DNA of 9,341 nt from Desulfobulbaceae bacterium (lineage in GTDB: Bacteria > Desulfobacterota > Desulfobulbia > Desulfobulbales > Desulfurivibrionaceae), in NCBI GenBank assembly GCA_003557565.1, contig PWOG01000113.1, forward strand, positions 1 through 9,341, written 5' to 3'. Every line of letters starts with the position of its first letter. Positions within the stretch are counted from its first letter, which is position 1. This document shows positions 1 to 5,465 of the stretch, in pieces. The translations under genes were made by a program, and so were the position numbers. The notes beneath the pieces were generated by a model. It saw only the letters and a list, made by a program, of their open reading frames with translations, had not been told where the DNA came from and searched no databases.

Positions 1-85
1 AGGTGGAAACACGAATGGACATGCCCCCCTGGATCAGGGGAACCGGCGCCGTATAAGGGCCGATGGTAAGAGGAGGAAGCTTCAT
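1..85 (-). CDS. Nitronate monooxygenase / NPD-family flavoprotein, N-terminal fragment (cut by window edge)
   Basis: The minus strand reads 28 complete codons from an ATG at 85 to the window edge, and the rest of the gene lies outside. The peptide begins MKLPPLTIG and continues into IQGGMSIRVS. IQGGM near the N-terminus is the hallmark of the FMN-dependent nitronate monooxygenase / 2-nitropropane dioxygenase / FabK-like TIM-barrel family, where this first strand and loop contact the flavin. An in-frame TGA four codons upstream, with no other start codon between, makes the ATG at 85 the only plausible start. The ribosome site is weak, with GGAG about 12 bases upstream. The gene is divergent from the GGDEF gene across a 421-bp gap. 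Family members oxidise alkyl nitronates or act as enoyl-ACP reductases; 28 residues cannot separate these. Confidence 0.8.
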   Translation of the reverse strand, partial: MKLPPLTIGPYTAPVPLIQGGMSIRVST

Positions 86-272
86 CTTGGAAAATCACTC
101 CGAAAGTAGCTAACCAGTCGTGGGGTCGTCATAAAAAATGCCTTCTCTGACCAGGGCACGGGCAATATATGTTTGCTTGCGGCCCCATAACTGTGATTCA
201 ATGTTTTTTATGCAACATACTTCAAATTAAACGTCAACGCTTTAGTCAAGTAAACGCCGGAGGCGAAACATC

Positions 273-329
273 ATGACAACTGACCCCCGAAATTATGTTC
301 ACTATATAGAGACTTGTACAGTCTCTTAG
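273..329 (+). CDS. Possible 18-residue small ORF
   Basis: An ATG at 273 opens an 18-codon frame ending in TAG at 327-329 (peptide begins MTTDPRNYVHY). It is preceded by GGAGG at 259-263 with 9 bases of spacing, a better ribosome site than that of the GGDEF gene downstream. Its last codons overlap the dyad at 308-326. It lies upstream of the best promoter for the GGDEF gene, so it would need its own transcript, and no promoter is evident for it. Translation is unproven, and a frame this short with a Shine-Dalgarno-like match could arise by chance. Confidence 0.15.
   Translation: MTTDPRNYVHYIETCTVS
308..326. repeat. 7-bp inverted repeat, possible operator or hairpin
   Basis: AGAGACT at 308-314 and AGTCTCT at 320-326 are perfect inverted arms around TGTAC. 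No T-tract follows, so it is not a typical intrinsic terminator. It could be a regulator-binding dyad or an RNA hairpin upstream of the GGDEF promoter. The function is unknown. Confidence 0.35.
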
Positions 330-357
330 GATAAAAAGCGCAAAAAGGCAATGAATT

Positions 358-386
358 TTGACCACATTGCAAAAAAACAATATACT
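358..386 (+). promoter_or_regulatory. Predicted sigma70-type promoter for the GGDEF response-regulator gene
   Basis: A -35 box TTGACC (358-363) and a -10 box TATACT (381-386) are separated by exactly 17 bases. Each has one mismatch to TTGACA/TATAAT. Transcription would start near 393 and leave a leader of about 115 bases before the ATG at 507. An A-run in the spacer adds to the AT-rich character. This is the strongest promoter match in the gap. Confidence 0.65.
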
Positions 387-387
387 C

Positions 388-397
388 GCGCCGGCGC
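388..397. promoter_or_regulatory. GC-rich perfect palindrome overlapping the predicted transcription start
   Basis: GCGCCGGCGC is a perfect 10-base palindrome one base after the -10 box of the predicted promoter and over the expected start site. It stands out inside AT-rich DNA. It could be a repressor site or a GC-rich discriminator; nothing further can be read from sequence. Confidence 0.35.
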
Positions 398-506
398 CTG
401 ACACCCTGTGTGTTATATCATAAAATAGCACAAGCCGGCAGCCGGATCATTTTTTTGATTAACCCAACAATTTTTAAAAAGCCGTCAAATTATTTAGAGA
501 GAGAAT

Positions 507-1457
507 ATGAGCCAGGCCCTGCCAGCATTCACCCTTGAACCCAACTTCCCGGTCAGAATACTGGCAGTGGACGACGATCCGCAGATTCTCAAGATGCTTG
601 AGATTACCATCAACTCCTTCGGTTACCAGTGCTCCACCGCCGTCGACGGCCTGGATGCCCTGGAGAAACTGGCACATGGCAGCTTTTCCCTGGTACTCAC
701 CGACCTTACCATGCCTCGAATGGACGGCATGGCCCTGCTCAGGGAGATCAAAAACCACTACCCCCGCCTGGATGTTATCGTAATCACCGGCTATGCCGAA
801 AAATTCAGTTATACCGATGTCATCAAGGCCGGCGCCTGTGATTTCATCGCCAAGCCGTTCAACATCGACGAACTGGAAGCCAAACTCCACCGGGCCTTGC
901 GGGAGCAGACCATGCTGCACCAATTGGAGCAGCTTTCCATGCGCGACCCCCTCACCGGCCTTTTCAACCGCCGCGGCTTTGAGGTCAAACTCGAAGAAGA
1001 GGCTCCCCGGGCATACCGACAGAACTACCCCCTTTATCTGGCCATTATCGATATGGACAATTTCAAGGAGTATAATGATGAATTCGGCCACCAGGCCGGC
1101 GACCGAGCCCTTCAGGCCATCGGCCGCCTGCTGCTCAACAGCACCCGCGACAATGTCGACTGGTGCTGCCGGCCCGGCGGCGACGAATTTTCTATCATCC
1201 TGCCCTATACGGACAACGAGCAGGCCATGGCCGTGGCCGAACGAATCATTGAGCAGTACCGGCTCGCCCCTTTCGGCAACACCTCCCTGAGTATCGGACT
1301 GGCCAGTTTTCACCGGCACCCGCAACGAACCTGGGGAGAGGATATCGAGCATCTTCAGTTTCTGGCCGACCAGGCAATGTACCGCAGCAAGCAAGCCGGC
1401 GGGAACCGGATCAGTTGCGACCAAAGTAGCACGGCCCGGAACTGCCCCCTGGACTGA
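507..1457 (+). CDS. Response regulator with C-terminal GGDEF domain (putative diguanylate cyclase)
   Basis: The 316-residue protein joins a receiver domain (about residues 16-135) to a GGDEF domain (about 140-305). The receiver shows the acidic pocket D22-D24, the likely phospho-accepting D66 in LTDLTMPRMDG, T94 and K116 in AKPF. The GGDEF domain starts at RDPLTGLFNRRGF, has the metal-binding region IDMDNFKEYND (about 181-191) and an intact GGDEF at 224-228. It is therefore expected to make cyclic di-GMP from two GTP when phosphorylated by an unseen histidine kinase. The usual inhibitory RxxD site is altered: the matching position reads DNVD (215-218), with an Arg one residue too early. No membrane segment is seen, so it is probably cytoplasmic. 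The start follows a purine-rich AGAGAGAGA about 4 bases upstream, a modest ribosome site. It appears to be a single-gene unit. Confidence 0.93.
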   Translation: MSQALPAFTLEPNFPVRILAVDDDPQILKMLEITINSFGYQCSTAVDGLDALEKLAHGSFSLVLTDLTMPRMDGMALLREIKNHYPRLDVIVITGYAEKFSYTDVIKAGACDFIAKPFNIDELEAKLHRALREQTMLHQLEQLSMRDPLTGLFNRRGFEVKLEEEAPRAYRQNYPLYLAIIDMDNFKEYNDEFGHQAGDRALQAIGRLLLNSTRDNVDWCCRPGGDEFSIILPYTDNEQAMAVAERIIEQYRLAPFGNTSLSIGLASFHRHPQRTWGEDIEHLQFLADQAMYRSKQAGGNRISCDQSSTARNCPLD

Positions 1458-1499
1458 ACCCGTTATTTATAAAAATTTAACCTGCTCGACGACCAGGCG

Positions 1500-1522
1500 A
1501 AACAGCCGCAGCCCTGTTTTTT
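1500..1522 (+). terminator. Weak intrinsic terminator after the GGDEF gene
   Basis: AAACAG (1500-1505) and CTGTTT (1514-1519) form a 6-bp stem with an 8-base loop. The T-run continues to 1522. It lies 43 bases after the stop codon of the GGDEF gene. The stem is AT-rich and short, so efficiency may be low. Confidence 0.45.
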
Positions 1523-1565
1523 AGCCTAACAATTAGTTGTTATTGCCGCGCCGTCACCTGTAGTA

Positions 1566-1591
1566 CAAGCTACTTTAGCTCTTGTTTTTTT
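1566..1591 (+). terminator. Terminator-like hairpin with T7 tract upstream of the rpsA promoter
   Basis: CAAGCTA (1566-1572) pairs with TAGCT-C-TTG (1576-1584) around a CTT loop, with one bulged C. Seven Ts follow directly (1585-1591). It sits upstream of the best rpsA promoter, so it most likely stops transcription arriving from the GGDEF gene. If an rpsA promoter lay further upstream it could act as an attenuator. Confidence 0.5.
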
Positions 1592-1615
1592 CGCCTCCGG
1601 ACTCAACAAAATAAT

Positions 1616-1644
1616 TTGTATTTCTAATGACCCTCTGGTATATA
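1616..1644 (+). promoter_or_regulatory. Predicted extended -10 sigma70 promoter for rpsA
   Basis: TTGTAT (1616-1621) and TATATA (1639-1644) are 17 bases apart. The -10 box is preceded by TGG, an extended -10 element. Transcription would start near 1651, giving a leader of about 33 bases that carries a near-ideal ribosome site, AAGGAGG at 1668-1674, 9 bases before the ATG. This fits the high expression expected of ribosomal protein S1. Confidence 0.6.
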
Positions 1645-1683
1645 AGCTCATCGTAATTCCATAATTTAAGGAGGATTGTTTAC

Positions 1684-3399
1684 ATGGCAAACAGCACACA
1701 CACAACAACAACCGCAGGTGGTGAATCCTTCGCCGATCTGTTCGAGCAGAGCATCCGGGTAGCGGATGTGGGCGAAGTGGTTAACGGCGAGGTTATCGCC
1801 GTGAGCAAAGATTATGTCCTGGTGGACATCGGGGACAAGGCGGAAGGCGAAATCGACATCAGCGAATTCCGCAACGAGGAAGGCCAGGTCGATGTCAACA
1901 TCGGCGACACCTTCGAGGTTTTCGTGGAAAAACGTGAACCCGAAGGCGGGCTCAAGCTCTCCCGGGAACGGGCCATCGGCATCAAGGTCTGGGAAGAAAT
2001 CGCCCGGATCCAGGAAGCCGACGAGACCATCACCGGCCGTATCGACAGCCGGGTCAAAGGTGGCCTTTCCGTGGACATCGGAGTTCCGGCCTTTCTACCC
2101 TATTCCCAGATCGACCTGCGACCGGTTCGCGATCTTGACGCCATGATCGGCGAAGCCTACGAATTTAAAATCCTCAAGTACAATCGCCGCCGCAACAACG
2201 TGGTCATCTCCCGGCGGGCGATCATGGAAGAGGAGCGCAAAAAGCTGCGTGAAGAAATGCGCACCAACCTGGAAGAAGGCCAGGTCCTCACCGGTTCGGT
2301 TACCAACATCACCGACTACGGGGTTTTTGTCGACCTCGGCGGCATGGACGGGCTTTGTCATATCACCGACCTTTCCTGGGGCCGGGTTTCCCATCCTTCC
2401 AAGATGTACAAGGTGGGCGACGAAATCCAGGTCAAGATACTCAAGTACGATAAAGAGAACGACAAGGTTTCCCTGGGTGTTAAACAGCTCAAGAGCGACC
2501 CCTGGGAGACCATTCAGCAACGCTACCCCTCCGGCGCCAAGGTGCCGGGCAAAGTGGTCAGCATCACCGATTACGGCGCCTTCGTCGAACTCGAAGAGGG
2601 CGTGGAAGGTCTGGTCCACATCTCCGAGATGTCATGGTCCAAAAAATCGCGCCATCCCTCCAAGATCGTCAGCGTTGGCGACGAGGTGGAGGTTTCGGTA
2701 CTCAATGTCGATCCCGAGGCCAAGCGGATTTCTCTGGGCATGAAACAGTTGCAGCCCAACCCCTGGGATATGGTGGCCGAAAATTACCCCGTGGGCTCGA
2801 TCATCGAGGGCAAGATCAAGAATATCACCGATTTCGGGATTTTTATCGGCATCGAGGAGGGCATCGACGGGCTGATCCATGTCTCCGATCTTTCCTGGAC
2901 CGAACGGATCAAGCATCCCGGTGAAAAATACGCCAAGGGTGAAACCATCCAGGCGGTGGTCCTCAAGATCGACAAGGAAAACGAACGCTTTTCATTGGGA
3001 ATCAAGCAACTGCAGCCGGACCCCTGGGAAGCGGCGGTGCAAAAATACGCCATCGGCACCAAGATCAGCGGCAAGATCACCAATGTGACCGACTTCGGTG
3101 TCTTTGTTGAACTGGAAGAAGGCATTGAGGGTTTGGTGCACGTTTCCGAATTGAGCAAGGAAAAGGTGGAAACCCCGGTGGGCCTGTACAATGTCGGAGA
3201 CACCCTGGAAGCCAGGGTAATCAACGTCTCCGCCAAGGACCGCAAGATCGGACTTTCGATCAAGGCCTTGAGCGACGAGGGTGAAGCGGCCCGGGTTGAA
3301 GAGTACAAGCAGCAGCAGGCCAAAAGCGGACCCTCCACCCTGGGCGACCTCCTTAAAGAGGAGATGGAGAGCCAGGAAAAGGCCGACGACAATTCCTGA
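1684..3399 (+). CDS. rpsA: 30S ribosomal protein S1
   Basis: The 571-residue protein carries six S1 RNA-binding OB repeats at roughly residues 30-96, 114-178, 199-268, 286-355, 373-442 and 460-528. Length and repeat number match proteobacterial S1 (557 residues in E. coli). Repeats 3-6 are the most alike, with the pattern ITDYGxFV-ELEEGxEGLVHxSEMSW, and are joined by linkers such as KQLQPxPW. The first two are divergent, as expected for the ribosome-binding (S2-interacting) part. S1 holds mRNA near the 30S platform and aids initiation on weak ribosome sites. The start is fixed by AAGGAGG nine bases upstream. The acidic, Gln-rich tail after residue 530 is low-complexity. No terminator follows; sppA begins 33 bases later, suggesting cotranscription. 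Confidence 0.97.
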   Translation: MANSTHTTTTAGGESFADLFEQSIRVADVGEVVNGEVIAVSKDYVLVDIGDKAEGEIDISEFRNEEGQVDVNIGDTFEVFVEKREPEGGLKLSRERAIGIKVWEEIARIQEADETITGRIDSRVKGGLSVDIGVPAFLPYSQIDLRPVRDLDAMIGEAYEFKILKYNRRRNNVVISRRAIMEEERKKLREEMRTNLEEGQVLTGSVTNITDYGVFVDLGGMDGLCHITDLSWGRVSHPSKMYKVGDEIQVKILKYDKENDKVSLGVKQLKSDPWETIQQRYPSGAKVPGKVVSITDYGAFVELEEGVEGLVHISEMSWSKKSRHPSKIVSVGDEVEVSVLNVDPEAKRISLGMKQLQPNPWDMVAENYPVGSIIEGKIKNITDFGIFIGIEEGIDGLIHVSDLSWTERIKHPGEKYAKGETIQAVVLKIDKENERFSLGIKQLQPDPWEAAVQKYAIGTKISGKITNVTDFGVFVELEEGIEGLVHVSELSKEKVETPVGLYNVGDTLEARVINVSAKDRKIGLSIKALSDEGEAARVEEYKQQQAKSGPSTLGDLLKEEMESQEKADDNS

Positions 3400-3432
3400 T
3401 AATATAAGTTAACCACTTAAAATCGGGCGAAC

Positions 3433-4341
3433 ATGGACGAGAAAAGCTCATACAGGCAAAGACATCCACTGCTGTCCGGCTGCCTGCTTCTGCTGGTGGC
3501 CGGGCTGCTCTTTGGGGCCGGGGTGAGCTTTTTCATCGGGTCCCTGATGCGCACCGACCCGACCCGCGCGGGAGTTGGCGTAATCGAAGTCCACGGAGTC
3601 ATCGGTTCCGCCGACCAGATTATCGAAGAACTCACCCAATTTCGCCGCCAAGACAAAGTCAGGGCCATCGTTTTACGGATCGACAGCCCCGGCGGAGCGG
3701 TGGGGGCCTCGCAGGAGTTGTATGCCGAGGTCAAGAGAACCAACGAGGTTAAGCCGGTGGTTGCCTCCATGGGTTCGGTGGCCGCCTCCGGCGGGCTCTA
3801 CGCGGCCCTGGGAGCGGAACGGATCATCGCCAACCCGGGAACGCTGACCGGCAGTATCGGGGTGATCATCAAATTCGCCAACCTCGAGGAACTGCTGCAA
3901 AAAATCGGTTACCGCAGCGAGACCATCAAAAGCGGCGAACTCAAGGATGCCGGGGCCATAGATCGGGCCCTGACAGACCGCGAACGGGAGATGCTTGAAG
4001 AGATGATTCATGGCGTCCACGACCAGTTCGTCAACGACTTGGCCCTCAGCCGCCAGCTGCCGGATGACAGGGTGCGGGAATTTGCCGACGGACGGATTTT
4101 TTCCGGGGCCCAGGCCCTGGAATTACAGCTGATCGACGCCCTGGGCAACCTGAACGACGCGTCCATGCTGGCCGCCGAGTTGGGCGGACTGGACGGTGAC
4201 GAGGTGCCGCCTCTTATTTATCCTCCCCGCAGGGATATCTCCTTGCTCTCCCTGCTGGTCGGCAGTACACTGGGCGACCGTCTGGTGCCAAATCTGGACC
4301 CGACCCCGGTACTGGCATACGAATGGACGATAGCGCGATAA
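3433..4341 (+). CDS. sppA: Signal peptide peptidase SppA, short 36-kDa type (S49 family)
   Basis: The 302-residue protein has one N-terminal membrane anchor (about residues 13-37) followed by a single S49 peptidase domain. This is the short SppA form of Bacillus, not the double-domain E. coli form. Landmarks are RIDSPGGAVGAS (82-93), the nucleophile Ser119 in GSVAASGG, GTLTGSIGVI (136-145) and the general-base Lys171 in KSGELKDAG. The 52-residue Ser-Lys spacing matches the Ser147/Lys199 dyad of B. subtilis SppA. The enzyme degrades leftover signal peptides at the membrane, with the catalytic domain outside the cytoplasm. Its ribosome site is poor, so it may rely on transcription and ribosome flow from rpsA, 33 bases upstream. 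A small dyad TAAGT/ACTTA (3405-3419) lies in the gap. Confidence 0.93.
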   Translation: MDEKSSYRQRHPLLSGCLLLLVAGLLFGAGVSFFIGSLMRTDPTRAGVGVIEVHGVIGSADQIIEELTQFRRQDKVRAIVLRIDSPGGAVGASQELYAEVKRTNEVKPVVASMGSVAASGGLYAALGAERIIANPGTLTGSIGVIIKFANLEELLQKIGYRSETIKSGELKDAGAIDRALTDREREMLEEMIHGVHDQFVNDLALSRQLPDDRVREFADGRIFSGAQALELQLIDALGNLNDASMLAAELGGLDGDEVPPLIYPPRRDISLLSLLVGSTLGDRLVPNLDPTPVLAYEWTIAR

Positions 4342-4378
4342 ACATTATAACAAATCAACCCTCATAAGGAAAACAACC

Positions 4379-4657
4379 ATGCTTAAACGGGATCTCATCA
4401 ATGCGGTAGCCGAGGAAATGCCCGGTTTTCTTAAAAAGGACCTGGACCAGGCTCTGGACATCATGCTGGAGAATATTCTTCAGGCTCTGGAAGAAAATCG
4501 TCGGGTAGAGATCCGCGGTTTTGGCAGTTTTTCGGTGCGTGAACGCAAGGCACGCACCACCAAAAACCCCAGAACCGGCAAGGTGATGCACATTCCCCCC
4601 CGCAAAAACGTTCATTTTACCATGAGTAAATCTTTGAAAGACGGCCTTATCGATTAA
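4379..4657 (+). CDS. Integration host factor / HU-family DNA-bending protein, IHF-beta-like
   Basis: This 92-residue protein is the full length of the HU/IHF family. The helical dimerisation part spans about residues 1-40. The GFGSF turn is at 47-51, and the DNA-binding beta-arm contains KNPRTGK with the intercalating Pro at 64. RRVEIRGFGSFSVRERKAR resembles IHF-beta more than HU, and gene order (rpsA, one gene, then this) echoes the rpsA-ihfB order of enterobacteria, so an ihfB assignment is reasonable but not proven. It would bend DNA for nucleoid structure, sigma54 promoters and recombination. The start is supported by AAGGAAAA at 4366-4373. It lies 37 bases after sppA and is probably the last gene of the rpsA operon, followed by a strong hairpin. 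Confidence 0.9.
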   Translation: MLKRDLINAVAEEMPGFLKKDLDQALDIMLENILQALEENRRVEIRGFGSFSVRERKARTTKNPRTGKVMHIPPRKNVHFTMSKSLKDGLID

Positions 4658-4668
4658 GGCACACCAAG

Positions 4669-4695
4669 AGGCCCGGGGTACCGCACCCCGGGCCT
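4669..4695. terminator. Bidirectional terminator hairpin between convergent genes
   Basis: AGGCCCGGGGT (4669-4679) and ACCCCGGGCCT (4685-4695) form a perfect 11-bp, very GC-rich stem around a 5-base loop. It sits between the stop of the IHF-like gene (4657) and the stop of the convergent YciO-like gene (4702). There is almost no T-tract on either strand, so it is not textbook rho-independent. Position and stem strength still make a shared terminator or 3'-end stabiliser the best reading. Confidence 0.7.
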
Positions 4696-4701
4696 TGCCG
4701 A

Positions 4702-5322
4702 TCAAGCCCCCAGACTCTCGATATTCCCCTTGCCTGGGCGCAGCACGGACAACTCATCAGCTTCCAGACTGACCACGGTGGAAGGCGCCGAATCGGTCAA
4801 CGGACCGCTGTCGATGATCAGGTCAACCAGTTTGCCATAACGTTCTTCCACCTCGTGGGCATGGATCAGAAGCGGGGCATCCGGGTCATCCGGGGCGGCG
4901 CTGGTGGTCACCAGCGGGTTGCCCAGCCCGTGGACCAGATCCATACAGATCCGATGATCGGGGACCCTGATTCCCACGGTCTTCTGCTTGCTCATCATTA
5001 TTTTGGGCACCAGCTTGGTCGCGGCAAGGACAAAGGTATATGGCCCGGGCAGGCTTTTCCGCATTACCCGATAGCCGGTATTGGAAACATGGGCATAAGT
5101 GCTCACATCCTTGAGATCGGCGCAGATGAAGCTGAAGGGCTTGCCAAAGGGCCGTTGCTTGATCTGATAAATCCGTTTGACCGCCTTCTGATTGAAAATA
5201 TCGCAACCGATCCCATAGACCGTGTCGGTGGGGTAGCAGATAACCGCTCCCCGCTGCAGGGCCTCGACCACTTGCTTGATCAGGCGGGGTTGGGGGTTGT
5301 CGGGGTTGATGTTCAGTAACAA
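4702..5322 (-). CDS. YciO/YrdC/Sua5-family protein (L-threonylcarbamoyladenylate synthase-like), TTG start
   Basis: I start the gene at TTG 5322, which gives 206 residues, the length of E. coli YciO. AAAGGAGGAG lies at 5338-5329, about 8 bases upstream. An in-frame ATG at 5454 would add 44 residues with no family resemblance. The protein shows the YrdC-fold signature YPTDTVYGIGC (30-40), the nucleotide-binding IKQRPFGKPF (54-63), SLPGPYTFVL (90-99), VGIRVPDH (116-123), PLVTTSAAP (136-144) and a C-terminal STVVSL. The N-terminal NPDNPQPRLI also looks like the YciO branch. TsaC/Sua5 enzymes make threonylcarbamoyl-AMP for t6A37 of ANN-decoding tRNAs; YciO relatives may have weak or different activity. 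Which role applies depends on whether a second homologue exists in the genome. It is convergent with the IHF-like gene and divergent from guaB. Confidence 0.88.
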   Translation of the reverse strand: MLLNINPDNPQPRLIKQVVEALQRGAVICYPTDTVYGIGCDIFNQKAVKRIYQIKQRPFGKPFSFICADLKDVSTYAHVSNTGYRVMRKSLPGPYTFVLAATKLVPKIMMSKQKTVGIRVPDHRICMDLVHGLGNPLVTTSAAPDDPDAPLLIHAHEVEERYGKLVDLIIDSGPLTDSAPSTVVSLEADELSVLRPGKGNIESLGA

Positions 5323-5465
5323 AATCTTCTCCTCCTTTGGCGTGCCAGTTAAATGTCCGTTAATTGCCGGGCCGGAAGCAAAAAGTAAATTTACCCTACG
5401 AGGCAAAACGGTTAAACTATAACATTCTAACATATCGCCACCTTTCATCCGCAAGGAGTTTACCC
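5323..5465. promoter_or_regulatory. Divergent promoter region between the YciO-like gene and guaB
   Basis: This 143-bp AT-leaning gap must serve both genes. On the plus strand a possible -10 box TATAAC lies at 5418-5423. The only nearby -35-like string, TTTACC at 5390-5395, is 22 bases away, so the promoter is uncertain. guaB has a clear ribosome site AAGGAG at 5453-5458, 7 bases before its ATG. The minus-strand gene has AAAGGAGGAG at 5338-5329. No convincing minus-strand promoter and no purine riboswitch or PurR-like operator was recognised. Confidence 0.4.

Larger units (their letters stand above)
86..506. promoter_or_regulatory. 421-bp AT-rich divergent intergenic region
   Basis: This gap lies between the minus-strand NPD-like gene and the plus-strand GGDEF gene and is clearly richer in A and T than the flanking genes. 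On the plus strand it holds a good sigma70-type promoter (358-386), a GC palindrome at the expected transcription start (388-397), a 7-bp dyad (308-326) and a possible 18-codon ORF (273-329). On the minus strand the best promoter guess for the NPD-like gene is TTGACG at 237-232 with a poor CATAAA 19 bases downstream, which I do not consider reliable. A 5-bp dyad ATGTT/AACAT lies at 201-218. I see no recognisable riboswitch and no tRNA. Confidence 0.5.

Noticed and set aside
257..268. 12-base string CCGGAGGCGAAA whose complement recurs at 1589-1600 upstream of rpsA
   Set aside because: In 9.3 kb read on both strands a few 12-base matches are expected by chance, and the flanks do not match.
232..268. 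Possible cyclic di-GMP (GEMM) riboswitch near the GGDEF gene because of GCCTCCGG on the minus strand
   Set aside because: The rest of the GEMM consensus and the paired stems are absent.
400..410. GACACCCTGTG shared with the right end of palindromic copy 1 (7012-7022)
   Set aside because: The match is 11 bases and breaks down immediately on both sides (TGTTAT instead of ACCGCTTAC), so it is not supported as an element remnant.
474..1424. Long minus-strand open frame opposite the GGDEF gene (316 codons)
   Set aside because: It is the antisense shadow of a gene whose plus-strand translation has full receiver and GGDEF motifs. The minus product has no recognisable domain.
5364..5465. N-terminal extension of guaB from ATG 5364
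   Set aside because: The extension has no IMPDH similarity and crosses the divergent promoter region. ATG 5466 has a well-placed AAGGAG and the normal family N-terminus.
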